The notes: generated from the letters alone by a model not told the origin. DNA of 64,000 nucleotides from Candidatus Villigracilis affinis (GCA_016718275.1 JADKEA010000004.1:1-64000), one strand, 5' to 3'; shown: positions 1 through 8,913, counted from the first letter of the stretch. Program-made: numbers and translations.

Positions 1-1
1 C

Positions 2-336
2 AACGTGCCGACGTGGAATTACTGATGGTGCATGTCTACGGCAAAGTGCGGATGGAGGAAGGGGACGAGTTTTCGCCCCTGCTTAGGCGTTTGGTGGGGC
101 ATCACGAAGCGCATTCAGACTATCGGCTCGAGTCCCTGCCGCAGGATTTTGTGAAAAAGGAAATGAACGGCACCGTCGGCTTCGCGGTGGATGTGACCCG
201 TATCGACGCGGGCTATAAGCTCAGTCAGAATCGCAACGACGAAGATCACGCGAATATCATCCACGAGTTGGAAGGGCGGGGAGATGTGAATTCAGTAGAG
301 GTGGCGAATGGGATGAGGGGGAGAGAGCAAGAATAA
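2..336 (+). CDS. paiB: PaiB-like FMN-binding transcriptional regulator (5' partial, frameshifted)
   Basis: This is the C-terminal part of a PaiB (protease synthase and sporulation PAI 2) family protein, a split-barrel FMN-binding fold. The window opens on NVPTWNY in one frame and continues as MVHVYGKVRM in another; in this family the two segments are contiguous (VPTWNY..VHVYG). The join fits one missing C near position 22 (tactg for tacctg). Downstream come LRRLVGHHE, LESLPQDFV and YKLSQNRNDEDH, all typical of the PaiB C-terminus. The last dozen residues are poorly conserved in type and the gene ends at a TAA at 334-336. The start lies outside the window. The family is identified with good confidence; its regulatory target here is unknown. 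Confidence 0.72.
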   Translation, partial: RADVELLMVHVYGKVRMEEGDEFSPLLRRLVGHHEAHSDYRLESLPQDFVKKEMNGTVGFAVDVTRIDAGYKLSQNRNDEDHANIIHELEGRGDVNSVEVANGMRGREQE

Positions 337-415
337 GAGTAGTGAGGAGTAAAACCACATCTCATATGGTGGTCGAGGCCTGCCGATCTTTGAAAGGCGT
401 ATCGAGACCACATGC

Positions 416-766
416 CTAAACTACATTATCAAAATGCGTCACTACAGGTGTTAAACCTAGTTTGCCTTCCACGGCGATCACGTCAATTTGCCAGTGGTCA
501 ATTTCATGCTCAGCGCAGTAATGCTGGGCCGCGTGGAGCATGTGCTCGCGCTTCCGCGCTGTGATCTGTGCTTCGGGGAAAAAATTCGCGCTGGAGGTCA
601 GAGTCTTCACTTCGACGAAGATCGTCACATCCCCTTCCCTAACGACAATGTCAATTTCACCATACGGCGTGCGAATATTTCTGGCGGCGACTCACGTCCA
701 TGCGCGGCGAGCCACTCCGGCGATACCTTCGCCCCATGCACCGATCTCCTGATTGTGATTCGTCAT
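416..766 (-). CDS. YraN/UPF0102 family predicted endonuclease (frameshifted)
   Basis: This is a small protein of the YraN family, which has a restriction-endonuclease-like fold and is often encoded near DNA-processing genes; its true role is not settled. The start MTNHNQEIGAWGEGIA is followed, after two frame changes around 690-715, by ARNIRTPYGEID, then VTIFVEVKT and a QIDVIAVEG tail. The GEID...FVEVKT pair matches the catalytic-like D/ExK core of the family. The ATG at 764-766 overlaps the TGA of the upstream glycosyltransferase gene as ATGA, which supports this start and suggests translational coupling. The frame breaks lie in a GC-rich stretch and may be sequencing errors. The reconstructed length of about 117 residues is normal for the family. 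Confidence 0.7.
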
Positions 767-1953
767 TGCGTGATCCGATCCAGCAGTTTGCGCAGGCGTA
801 TCGACCAATGTGATTTACGCGGATGCGACTCGCGCACCAGTTTTTCATAATGTTTGAGCATGATGTCAGTGGTCCGCTCGATGGCGTAGGCCGAAGATGC
901 CTTTCGCGCTGAGTCGCTGAGTTGGGCACGCAGGTTCGGGTCAAGGCAGAGGCGGGTGAGTTTGGCGGTAAACGCTGGCAGGTCATGAGTCGCAAGCAGG
1001 CCCGTTACTCCATCCACCACCGTATCCCCAACTCCCACCGAATGAATTCCCATCACGGGCAGTCCCGCGCCCATGGCCTCGATCACCGAAAGCGGATGCA
1101 CCTCTGTAACCGATGCAGTGACAAAGGCATTACACATGGCAAGATAGGCTGGAAGTTTTTCGTAATCGACTCTGCCCACCCTGCGGACGCTGCGGGTGAG
1201 ATCCATCTCTTCGATGAGGCTGCGGATCTCTTCTTCGTAGGGCTGGATGCCGCTTCCAATAAGCAGTAGTTGTGCGTTGGGGATGGCTTGCGCAACCCTG
1301 CGAATGATCTGAGAAGAAAGGGGAGATTCTTTCCAGCGCGATGCGCCCGCATACACCAGCAGAATATCATCGGGCTTGTAGCCAAGCTCAGCGCGTGAAA
1401 GCGGACTGGCGTTTGGAAATTCTTCAAATCCACGCCATTGGGCACCACCAACATTTCCATCCACATTGAGTTGACGCAGTACCTTTCCATCCCCGCCGAC
1501 GGTGCAACCACCAAGTCAACCGCATTGCAGAAGGAGGGCAGGTAGGCTTGCAAAATTCCCTGGCTCATTTCTTCGGGCATGATCGGCAGGTAGGTCTGCG
1601 TGTACAGGTCGTAGCGTGTGTGACTTGGTGTACGATTAAAGCTCCAACAACGGCAATAGCGCAGCGCCAGCCTTCCGTTTAAGAAGGGGATGATGCACAT
1701 GCACCCACGTCCATGGTTTGCAGCAATTGCTTTGCCTCCCGCGAGTAGCGCATGGACAAAAAATCCAGAATCCGAGAGCGGCACGCCGCGGCTGTAGATC
1801 ACGCGGTTCCCGGTTTTATGATCCAGATCACCAAAGTGAAGACGCACACTTCGTGCCCCGCCAGTTCGAGATATTTTTTATTGACCTCGACATAGTTCAG
1901 TGATGCCGCTGACCGTAGGGTTTGTAACTATCCACCATCATTCCGATTCGCAT
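763..1953 (-). CDS. GT4-family glycosyltransferase (several frameshifts)
   Basis: This is a retaining glycosyltransferase with the GT-B fold, similar to the family that transfers sugars to lipid acceptors such as diacylglycerol or phosphatidylinositol. The start at 1953 gives MRIGMMVDSYKPYG, followed in shifted frames by LNYVEVNKKYLELAGHEV, YTQTYLPIMPEEMSQG, LVVAPSAGM and VVPNGVDL. The C-terminal half is intact: YAGASRWKES, LLLIGSGIQPYEEE and VTASVTEVHPLSVIEAMGAGLPV. The last of these holds the E-x7-E motif that binds the nucleotide-sugar phosphate. At least three frame breaks are visible, giving a reconstructed length near 395 residues, normal for GT4. It overlaps the YraN gene by 4 bases (ATGA). 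The acceptor cannot be read from the sequence. Confidence 0.75.
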
Positions 1954-2017
1954 GTGGTATGCTACGTCATCGAAGATTGAATGTCAAGGATAAATACTAG
2001 CGTGATAAAATCATTTT

Positions 2018-2221
2018 ATGAGCCAAATGATAGCGAAATTGATTTTGCGAAATAAAGTGTACGAAGTAAAGGCTGGCATGGCGCTGGTGGATGCTTTGAA
2101 GAAGAGCGATATCGTCCCTGAATCGGTCATTGCCACGCGCGATGGCGAGTTGATCACCGACGACGAAATTTTGCGTCCCGGCGATGAGATTAAACTGATC
2201 GCAGTGATCTCTGGCGGATGA
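2018..2221 (+). CDS. ThiS/MoaD/TtuB-like ubiquitin-fold sulfur carrier
   Basis: This 67-residue protein has the beta-grasp pattern of ThiS/MoaD/TtuB sulfur carriers. The core is LILRNKVYEV..GMALVDALKK..IVPESV, then GELITDDEILRPGDEIKLIAVISGG. It ends exactly in the Gly-Gly that is adenylated and converted to a thiocarboxylate in this superfamily. The next gene starts 1 base after the stop (tgagatg) and encodes a TtuA/TtcA-type tRNA thiolase, so the natural inference is a sulfur donor for tRNA 2-thiolation rather than for thiamine or molybdopterin synthesis. No thiamine or molybdenum cofactor genes are nearby. A TAAAAT hexamer 6 bases before the ATG could be a -10 element for a nearly leaderless transcript. 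Confidence 0.85.
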   Translation: MSQMIAKLILRNKVYEVKAGMALVDALKKSDIVPESVIATRDGELITDDEILRPGDEIKLIAVISGG

Positions 2222-2222
2222 G

Positions 2223-3171
2223 ATGAAATGTAAAAAATGTGGTGAAAAAAGCCTCGGTCCACATGCGCCAGCATAAACTGGCCTTGTGCAAGGAGCACTA
2301 CCTCGAGTGGATTCCCGAGCAGACCGAGCGCTTCATCAAAAAATATGAAATGTTCCACCGCGAGGAGAAAATCCTCGTGGCGGTTTCAGGCGGCAAGGAT
2401 TCGCTCTCGTTGTGGGATATCCTCGTGCGCCTCGGTTATCAAGTGGATGGTTTATATCTCGGCCTCGGCATTGATGGCGGTATTAACTACTCGCACGAAT
2501 CCCAGCGGTTGACCGAGGAATTCGCCCAGCGTAACAATCTCAAACTTCACGTGGTGGATGTTGAAAAGGAATACGGCCAGTCCATACCCATGCTGGCGCA
2601 AAGCAGTCACCGTGGATACGGGAAGCCCTGCGCCGTGTGCGGGCTCGCCAAACGCCACGAAATGAATCGCGTGGCGCGTGACCTCGGCTACGATGTCCTC
2701 GCCACAGGTCACAACCTGGATGATGAAGCCGCCGTTCTATTTGGCAATACCCTGCACTGGGCCAGTGACTATCTTCTGCGACAGGGTCCCGTCCTGCCCT
2801 GGCACGGATGGACTCTCTCGCAAGGTCAAGCCGCTGTCGTTTCTATGAACGCGAAATGACAGCCTACGCCATCATGCGCGGCATTGAACATATTTATGAA
2901 GAATGTCCCTTTGCTGAAGGGTCGTAGTCCATTTTTACAAGGATCCCTGAATCTGCTGGAAACTGCGCGCCCCGCGCAAAGCTGATCTTTATTTGAGTTT
3001 TTGGAAGCCAAGAAAAGGGGAATTTATTCATCGAAAAGAATGAATCGCTCAGGCATGTCCATGCCTGCCCCAAGTGTGGACAACCCACGACGACCCCCCG
3101 ATTTTTGTTCGTTTTGCAGAATGATCGAAAAGCCGCGGCGGAAGTGGAGTAGGGTTATCTTAATACTGTAA
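2223..3171 (+). CDS. TtuA/TtcA-like tRNA 2-thiolation enzyme (multiple frameshifts)
   Basis: This is an ATP-pyrophosphatase-type tRNA thiolase. The ATG at 2223 gives MKCKKCGEK, an N-terminal zinc knuckle. The frame then changes at a run of six A (2245-2250), where one extra A explains the shift, and continues as VHMRQHKLALCKEHYLEW. The PP-loop SGGKDS (about residue 55), the catalytic-type pair in CAVCGLAKR and the ATGHNLDDEA motif are intact. After about 2790 the frame breaks repeatedly, but FYEREMTAYAIMRGIEHIYEECPFAEGS, EFLEAKKRG and a second zinc knuckle (CPKCGQPTT then CRMIE) are readable. Two zinc knuckles around a PP-loop core characterise TtuA/Ncs6-type enzymes, which take sulfur from a ubiquitin-like carrier, matching the gene upstream. 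The exact end is uncertain because of the frame breaks. Confidence 0.75.
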
Positions 3172-4144
3172 CGATCAAGCCGATCAAAAAACAAACCCAG
3201 TGCGGTGTAAGCTGCGAGTTGTTCCTGCGGGAGCAATGAGAAAGCTGGAATGTCAAAGCCTGAGCGGCCCGATGTGACATGATCGGGTGTGTCCTTTTTG
3301 CCGAGCAAGGCTTCACGCAGTTCGATCACATCCTTCGGACGGTCATCAGGGTGCAGCGACATGGCCCACAGGATGGCTTTTTCCACGCGGCTGCTGAGGG
3401 TAGGATTGATATCTCGAGGCGGTGTCAGGCTGCGGCTATTGAGGAAGCGTTTTCTAGCTTCGGTGGGCGGCTCGTTCGTTACCAAGTGATACAACGTGGC
3501 ACCGAACGAAAAGATGTCCGCGCGAATATCCGTGTGCGAATCGTCGCCGCCGTATTGTTCCAGCGGCGTGTAAAGGGCGGTACCCTGTCCCTGAATAATG
3601 GTGATGGTCACTTCATTGGGGGCGAGGATCTTCACGAGGCCGAAATCTACAAGTTTGATTAACCCGCTTGGGGTGATCTTCAGGTTGCTTGGCTTCTGAT
3701 GTCGCGATGAATGATCGGCGGGTCTTGCTGGTGGAGATAATTCAGCGCATCCGAGATCTGCACAGCCCAGCGCAATACTTCGTTTTCAGAGAGGAAGGTT
3801 TTGTTGCGGCGCGCATCCAGCATGCGCTCGCGCAGGTCCTTGCCTGGCACGTAATCCATCACCAGATAATCGCGCGGACCATCGGAGAAGAAGTCCGAAA
3901 CCTTGGCAGGTTCGGGTGGTCGAGGCGCGCAAGGACAGAAGCCTCGCGAAAGAATTGTTCGCGTGCCTGTTCTAAAACTGAGGTGGAGGGTGCGATTGTG
4001 CTCAACTTCCTTAAGAGCGCATAATCTGCCTTCAAGACGATTGTCTTCGGCAAGATAAATACTGCCTGTACCGCCCTGTCCGATCTGTTCACGGATCATA
4101 TAGCGGTCACGCAGAACCTCCCCATTCTGAAGCGACTGGGGCAA
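3024..4144 (-). CDS. Hanks-type Ser/Thr protein kinase (frameshifted)
   Basis: This is a cytoplasmic eukaryotic-like protein kinase. The start MPQSLQNGEVLRDRYMI is followed by the glycine loop IGQGGTGSIYLAED and the lysine in CALKEVE. A shifted stretch reads EQFFREASVLARLDHPNLP, then KVSDFFSDGPRDYLVMDYVPGKDL. The catalytic HRDI is followed, in a new frame, by KPSNLKITPSGLIKLVDFGLVKIL, so the DFG metal-binding motif is present. GTALYTPLEQYG, DIRADIFSFGATLYHLVT and DDRPKD complete the C-lobe. No membrane segment or PASTA domain is visible. The last 40 or so codons run antisense to the thiolase tail, so the true stop may lie near 3170. It is divergent from an FHA-domain gene, a usual partner that binds phosphothreonine. 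Confidence 0.78.
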
Positions 4145-4277
4145 AACTTCTCCTTTTGGAATGTGCGATCTGTGTTTACATCAAGGTCATGGCAGAGCGA
4201 TGATTTCGGCGTCTATCGTCCGCGTATATCAAGACCATAAAAGAATGATTTCAAGTATCCACAGAATTACACTTTTC

Positions 4278-4286
4278 TGCTATATT
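4278..4286 (+). promoter_or_regulatory. Extended -10 promoter element upstream of the FHA gene
   Basis: The sequence tgctatatt matches an extended -10 (TGN followed by TATATT). It lies about 110 bases before the FHA-gene start, in the divergent region shared with the kinase. No convincing -35 hexamer is seen. Confidence 0.35.
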
Positions 4287-4398
4287 ATAAACGTCTTTGT
4301 TGTTATGTAGTACTGTGCATACATTGCAATCTGGGATCGATGGAGTGCGATCAGGCGCAGGATTTTATTTTTTGCAGGATGCGATAATTGAGGTAATT

Positions 4399-5055
4399 AT
4401 GGCACATGAAGATGAATTTCCAATTCTTGTGGCTCAGGAAGGCCCGCTGAAAGGACAGCGTTGGTCGTTGAGCCATGGATTGATGGTCGGGCGCGACCCC
4501 ACCTGCGATATCAACGTGCAGGACCGCCCAGGTCTCGCGCTTTCATGCACGCATCACACCTACTACAGAAGGTGTGACTGTTGAAGACCTGGGCAGCAAG
4601 AATGGAACGAATCACAATGGTGTCGAGTTGACCGGGCCTGTCATGCTGCAAGACGGTGATTTGTTGGGAATTGCCATTGCCCAGCAGTTCCTTTTCCTCA
4701 CCTCCGATGCCACCATGCCGCTCGCCGAAGGTGGTATTCGCCCAGGCCGCCTGATGATGGATAACAAATCCCGCCGTGTTTGGGTGAACCAACAACAGGT
4801 CACGCCGCCGCTTTCCGCACAACAATTCAAGTTGTTATGGCTGTTATATGAAAATCAGGGACAGGTGATCAGCCGCGCTGATCTCGTTGCCACGGTGTGG
4901 GGCGAAGACCAAATGGCAGGAGTCTCCGATCAGGCATTGGATGCGCTCATCCGACGTTTGCGTGACCGTCTCGCCTCGCTCGACCCAACTCATCAATATA
5001 TTGACCCGTACGCGGTCATGGCGTACGTTTAGATAACCCCTCCACAGGTGGATAA
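4399..5055 (+). CDS. FHA-domain regulator with C-terminal winged helix (frameshifted)
   Basis: This is a two-domain cytoplasmic regulator. The FHA domain reads GPLKGQRWSLSHGLMVGRDPTCDINV, then, after one frame change, QVSRFHARIT...VEDLGSKNGT. The GR, SxxHA and NG residues of an FHA phosphothreonine pocket are all there. The change sits in a CCC run (4527-4529) where one extra C explains it. The second half (ARLMMDNKSRRVWVNQQQVTPPLSAQQFKLLWLLYENQGQVISR...DALIRRLRDRLA) is a trans_reg_C winged helix of the OmpR type without a receiver domain. A second break near 4995 restores the usual TVRGHGVRLDNP ending and a stop at 5053-5055. The ATG at 4399 has AGG just upstream. Pairing with the divergent kinase suggests phosphorylation-dependent DNA binding. 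Confidence 0.75.
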
Positions 5056-5061
5056 AAGATC

Positions 5062-5534
5062 ATGGACGTTCAATCAGAAAATTACTCGCTCGTATTCTCT
5101 CTACAACCCGCATTGCAGCGCTCGGCACAATACGTGATGAGGAGCCGCGTGTCTCGATGGTGGCTTTTATCGCCGCTCTCGATTACTCGGCGTTTTATGT
5201 TCACGTCAGCCGCCTCGCCCAACACACAGTGGATATGCAAAAGAACAAGCAGGTCAGCCTGCTCATCGCCGAAACGGACGATGGTCGCGCTGATCCGCAA
5301 ACACTTGCGCGCCTGTCCATCCGTGCCTCGGCTGAATTCATGGAAAATGGTGAACCTGGTTATGCCCCCGTGAAGAAAATGTATATCGAGACTTTCCCTG
5401 AATCAGAGCAGTTGTTCCAGCTGGCTGATTTCGGTTTGTGGCGTATCAAGCCGAAAGGCGCACGATACGTCGCTGGGTTTGCGAAAGCCTTCAACCTCAC
5501 GCCCGAAACGCTTCAGAAGGTTTCTCAAAAATAA
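5062..5534 (+). CDS. Pyridoxamine 5'-phosphate oxidase-fold (HugZ-like) protein (frameshifted)
   Basis: The protein has the split-barrel flavin/heme-binding fold of the PPOX/HugZ superfamily. In the corrected frame it reads MDVQSE..LLARILSTTRIAALGTIRDEEPRVSMVAFIAALDYSAFYVHVSRLAQHTVDMQKNKQVSLLI, the usual N-terminal beta-barrel. It continues to a PESEQLFQLADFGLWRIKPKGARYVAGFAKAF tail characteristic of HugZ-like proteins. One frame break at AAAA (5078-5081) fits one missing A. The length is about 157 residues. It lies 6 bases downstream of the FHA gene and probably shares its transcript; a hairpin terminator follows. The natural ligand (FMN, F420 or heme) cannot be told from sequence alone. Confidence 0.68.
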
Positions 5535-5545
5535 TTCGTTCACAT

Positions 5546-5570
5546 CCCGCATTCGCTTGCGGGAGTTTTT
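5546..5570 (+). terminator. Rho-independent terminator
   Basis: The stem CCCGCA (5546-5551) pairs with TGCGGG (5558-5563) and is followed by a run of five T, directly after the PPOX-fold gene. Confidence 0.75.
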
Positions 5571-5588
5571 ATTTAATCAGGAGAAATC

Positions 5589-6398
5589 ATGGAATCATTA
5601 AAACTGCTCGCCGTTTTTGCACATCCAGATGACGAATCGATGGGAATGGGTGGTACGTTGGCAAAGTACTCTGCTGAAGGAGTGGATACACACCTTGTCT
5701 GCGCTTCACGCGGCGAGGTGGGTTGGTTTGGCCCCGAGGAGCAGAATCCAGGCCCGGAAAGACTCGGCCAACTCCGCGAAAAGGAATTATCCAACGCCGT
5801 CAAAGAACTTGGCATGAAAAGCCTGCACTTCCTTGATTACATTGACGGCAGTGTTGATAAGGCCGTCCACACCGAGGCCATCGGCAGAATCGTCACGTAC
5901 ATTCGCCGAATCAAGCCGCAGGTCGTTGTGACTTTTCCTCCCGATGGAAATTATGGCCATCCCGACCATATCGCAGTGGGGCAGTTCACCTCCGCCGCTA
6001 TCGTTTGCGCAGCAGACTCTAGCTATCAGGATGCAGAGAATTTGCCCGCTCACCGTGTTTTGAAACTGTATTACATGGTGGATGGCGAAAACTTCATCAA
6101 CCTCATTGCGCCTTTCATGGGGGACATGACCTTCCCTGTAGACGACCAGGTCCGCGGAGAGATCGCCTGGAAGGAATGGATGGTCACCACGCGCATCGAA
6201 ATGTCCTCGCATTGCAATGCTGCCTGGAGAGCCATTCAATGTCATCAGAGCCAATTGCCAACCCTGGGTGCGCTCGCAGAAATGGATGCCGATGCCGCAG
6301 CATCCGTTCTTGCCATGCAGGGCACGTTTTATCGTGTATTCAGTTTGGTCAACGGCGGCAGGGAAATTGAAGCGGATTTGTTCGAAGGATTGCGATAG
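5589..6398 (+). CDS. PIG-L family N-acetyl-sugar deacetylase (BshB/Mca-like)
   Basis: This is a zinc-dependent deacetylase of the LmbE/PIG-L family, which includes MshB/BshB (thiol biosynthesis), Mca amidases and chitooligosaccharide deacetylases. The metal and catalytic motif AHPDDE is near residue 11, and the second metal motif GHPDHIA near residue 121. FPPDGNYGHPDH and SRGEVGWFGPE resemble the mycothiol-conjugate amidase branch. The length of 269 residues is normal. A clear AGGAG lies 7 bases before the ATG. It stands alone between two terminators. A substrate is not evident, because no other low-molecular-weight thiol gene is nearby. Confidence 0.82.
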   Translation: MESLKLLAVFAHPDDESMGMGGTLAKYSAEGVDTHLVCASRGEVGWFGPEEQNPGPERLGQLREKELSNAVKELGMKSLHFLDYIDGSVDKAVHTEAIGRIVTYIRRIKPQVVVTFPPDGNYGHPDHIAVGQFTSAAIVCAADSSYQDAENLPAHRVLKLYYMVDGENFINLIAPFMGDMTFPVDDQVRGEIAWKEWMVTTRIEMSSHCNAAWRAIQCHQSQLPTLGALAEMDADAAASVLAMQGTFYRVFSLVNGGREIEADLFEGLR

Positions 6399-6407
6399 TC
6401 AGATCAA

Positions 6408-6451
6408 AAAAGAAGAAAGAGGAAAGAAGTTTCTTTCCTCTTTCTTCTTTT
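6408..6451. terminator. Bidirectional terminator with a 21-bp perfect stem
   Basis: A-rich arm 6408-6428 and T-rich arm 6431-6451 are perfect complements with a 2-base loop. It lies between the convergent PIG-L and BioY genes and can serve both. Confidence 0.8.
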
Positions 6452-6462
6452 GTTCGAATACT

Positions 6463-6891
6463 TCACGATCTTCCATGCTGCGGGCAAAGCCACGGCAGCT
6501 GCCAGCAACGAGCGTTTCGTTCCAGACCTCGTTCTGCCAGCAGACCGATGATATAAGCTGCAGCGATAAAGCCGATCAAATATCCGCCTGTCGCGCCGAT
6601 GACGACGCTTAGTCCATGTGCGCCGCCAGCAAAGAAGGGCAGACCGATGATCCCTTCAGCAAGATACAGCGCAAGCGATAATGCGCCGCGTTTCGATCCC
6701 AGCGCCGCGCCGATGATCAATACGCCGAAGGTTTGACCTGTGATCGGTACAGGCGTGAACGGCAGGGGAATTTCAACCTGCGCCAATGCAGCAACGAACA
6801 AGGATCCGAAAACAATAAGAAACAGATCACGAATCCATGTTGCTGTGCGGGGAAAATAACGGACGGAAAGTGTGGGGGCAAGAGTTGTCAT
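6463..6891 (-). CDS. bioY: BioY biotin transporter S component (internally deleted or frameshifted)
   Basis: BioY is the membrane substrate-binding unit of the ECF-type biotin transporter. The protein begins MTTLAPTLSVRYFPRTATWIRDLFLIVFGSLFVALAQ-like and has the family motifs PLPFTPVPITGQTFGVL (biotin pocket), GSKRGALSLALYLAEG and GLPFFAGGAHG..GATGGYLIGF. After AERGLERN the family normally has about 50 more residues forming the last two membrane helices. Here the frame jumps straight to the family's terminal LLAAAVALPAAWKIV in a different frame, so about 150 bases appear to be missing. An A-rich ribosome site lies before the ATG. The neighbouring biotin-dependent decarboxylase operon at 59-63 kb gives the cell a use for imported biotin. 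Confidence 0.8.
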   Translation of the reverse strand: MTTLAPTLSVRYFPRTATWIRDLFLIVFGSLFVAALAQVEIPLPFTPVPITGQTFGVLIIGAALGSKRGALSLALYLAEGIIGLPFFAGGAHGLSVVIGATGGYLIGFIAAAYIIGLLAERGLERNARCWQLPWLCPQHGRS

Positions 6892-6911
6892 ATAAGGTTT
6901 CCTTTTTCTGG

Positions 6912-6917
6912 ATTATA
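6912..6917 (-). promoter_or_regulatory. -10 element for bioY
   Basis: TATAAT reads on the minus strand 20 bases before the bioY ATG, followed by an AAAGGAAA ribosome site. No clear -35 and no recognisable BirA operator are seen. Confidence 0.45.
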
Positions 6918-7081
6918 GTTTATCGAGCGCAGACAGAGTGTCATGCATTTAGCCTTACTCATTGAGTAGAAAGACACCTAATTTGAGCGGCGTATTATTA
7001 CCTTTGTTTGCGGGGAAAATCAAGTAAAATAACAAAGTATATTCATTTCCCATTTTTGTTTCAATTCAACCCTGACCTCGC

Positions 7082-8017
7082 ATGAAGATTTTCTTCAGTC
7101 AAGCACAAGAGTTTCCCGAAAACACCTCCCAGATCGCTGCGGAGAGTTATTTTCGCGAGCAGGACTCCAGCGGCTTGATCGAGAAACAGCTCAATACAGG
7201 TAAATCTGCCGTTCTGCTTTTTTCAAATGGTTCGCCTAATGCTGCTTATCTGGTCGAAAACGGACGGGGTACTCCGTCTTCCATGAGTGAGTTCGCTTCC
7301 CTACGTGATGAAGTCACCCTCATCCGTGCCATTGAACTGCCAGACATTGCTGGGCGCTTGACACTGCTGGCGCTTGAATCCCAAATTGCCAATGAATTCA
7401 AGATCACCGATCCAAAATCCTGGACATCGCAAGTTGCACAATGGAAACAGGAACAGTGGAGCGGCTTGGCCGAAGTAACTTCCGACAAACTGCAAGGCTT
7501 TGTGCTTTTTTGGCAGGGCGAGCTGCAAAAATCAGATAGTATCTTTTCTACTGCCGATGGATTCGTTTCCGAAATCCCCGGTATGGAAAATGGTGGGGAT
7601 TTCTTGTGGGAAGTCACCACTTATTCGCCCACACCAGCCACACAGGGATATCAATGCGCGGTGCTGCGACTCGGTGCAATGAACTGGAGCCGTAAGATCC
7701 TGGACCGTTATCAACAATTGGTTGGGCAGAAATTACTGCAAACCATGGACCGCGAGTTGAATCGTCAGATCCAACCCTGGCGCTGGCACATCGCCTTGAA
7801 TGACAGCAACATGCTGGACGCGCACTTTTTCCCGTATTTGATGGATGCAGCCCATGCCTATCGCGCTTTGTTCATGGCAATGGGCGCGCAAATGAACTTT
7901 GTGATTGGCGGCAACCTCACCCTGCGTTTATTGAGCGAGACCTTCGAACAGATCCATCCCGATGAACGTGCCATCTTAAAATCCCAGCGGTTGATTCCTG
8001 CCGCATTTTCGGAATGA
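7082..8017 (+). CDS. Uncharacterised 311-residue protein, possibly signal-related
   Basis: I do not recognise this protein with confidence. It is soluble, with no signal peptide or membrane helix. The first 70 residues (LIEKQLNTGKSAVLLFSNGSPNAAYLVENG) faintly resemble the DUF4388/PATAN type of small regulatory domain. The middle is acidic, and the C-terminal third is rich in aromatic helices (QPWRWHIALNDSNMLDAHFFPYLMDAAHAYRALFMAMG). It overlaps the downstream membrane-protein gene by ATGA, so the two are co-translated. It precedes two PAS/GGDEF genes, so a role in the same signalling pathway is a reasonable guess. The start follows a short A/T-rich region without a strong Shine-Dalgarno. Confidence 0.6.
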   Translation: MKIFFSQAQEFPENTSQIAAESYFREQDSSGLIEKQLNTGKSAVLLFSNGSPNAAYLVENGRGTPSSMSEFASLRDEVTLIRAIELPDIAGRLTLLALESQIANEFKITDPKSWTSQVAQWKQEQWSGLAEVTSDKLQGFVLFWQGELQKSDSIFSTADGFVSEIPGMENGGDFLWEVTTYSPTPATQGYQCAVLRLGAMNWSRKILDRYQQLVGQKLLQTMDRELNRQIQPWRWHIALNDSNMLDAHFFPYLMDAAHAYRALFMAMGAQMNFVIGGNLTLRLLSETFEQIHPDERAILKSQRLIPAAFSE

Positions 8018-8913
8018 ACCTTATGAGTGAAACATCCAATCAAACCGCTAATAGGATTTCCCCCAGGAAAGTTTTGCAGCTCTGCAGGGCAGGCTCTGCA
8101 ATTCTTTTGATCCTGGTCATTTGGACCTACTATGCTGAACCGCTTGCCGAAGCAGTTTCCCCGTTTTGGAATGACAAACTTCTTGATATCCTCATTCTGA
8201 TTCCCGCAATTGGCGCGGCGATCGCAGGCACACTGGTCATGCGCCAGTTTGGTGCTGGCGAACAGCCTCATCGTGTTTGGCAGGCTTTTGCCATTGGGTT
8301 GTGGTTTTGGGTCGGTGGGGAAATTAGCGGGATCGTGTACGACGCGATCTACATCGACACGCCTTATCCTGATTTTCGATTGGTGGATATATTCTGGCTG
8401 CTTGGATATTTTTATCTTGGGCTTTCTCTTTATTATCAAGCCAGGCTGGTGTACGGAGCACAGAAACGAAAAGGCAGGCTCCTGTATATGGGGCTGGTTG
8501 GGCTGGCATTTTTAGTTGCCGCCGGGCTTACCCAATTGGCATCAAAGGCTGGCTTGGGTGGTGAATCCGCCTGGGTCATTTTATTCATTACGGTTCTATA
8601 CCCGGTGTTCGACTTGACCGAAGGCACGATCGCCATCTGGCTCTCCTTTCTCTTCGGGCGCGGACAATGGAGTCGCCCCTGGTGGGGTCTCATTCTCTTT
8701 GCGCTTGCTGACAGCGTCAACACTTTTTACTGGCTTGGCGGTTATGATCTCATTCCTGCCGCGGCCCAGTCTGCAATGGATTTCGTCTCATTGGCGGCCT
8801 ATCCCGCAAGCTACATGGTTGCGGGGCTGGCGCTTCTCTCGAATTACTTTATTTTGCAATACGGGGCTGAAAGTGGTTTGTTGGAAACGGCGAGAAAAAA
8901 TAACCCTGCGTGA
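8014..8913 (+). CDS. Polytopic membrane protein, sensor-like (about 8-9 helices)
   Basis: This is a hydrophobic protein of 299 residues with about eight or nine predicted membrane helices, for example AGSAILLILVIWTYY, LLDILILIPAIGAAIAGTLV, LVDIFWLLGYFYLGLSLYY, LGLVGLAFLVAAGL and VSLAAYPASYMVAGLALL. Its layout resembles the integral-membrane sensor domains found at the N-terminus of some GGDEF and histidine kinase proteins, but it has no output domain of its own. The ATG overlaps the previous stop codon; a second ATG nine bases later is an alternative start. A promoter and two diguanylate cyclase genes follow. I assign no specific function. Confidence 0.6.
   Translation: MNLMSETSNQTANRISPRKVLQLCRAGSAILLILVIWTYYAEPLAEAVSPFWNDKLLDILILIPAIGAAIAGTLVMRQFGAGEQPHRVWQAFAIGLWFWVGGEISGIVYDAIYIDTPYPDFRLVDIFWLLGYFYLGLSLYYQARLVYGAQKRKGRLLYMGLVGLAFLVAAGLTQLASKAGLGGESAWVILFITVLYPVFDLTEGTIAIWLSFLFGRGQWSRPWWGLILFALADSVNTFYWLGGYDLIPAAAQSAMDFVSLAAYPASYMVAGLALLSNYFILQYGAESGLLETARKNNPA

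Noticed and set aside
5787..6254. Minus-strand open frame (155 codons) antisense to the PIG-L gene
   Set aside because: Shadow of the coding strand with composition expected from it and no motif.
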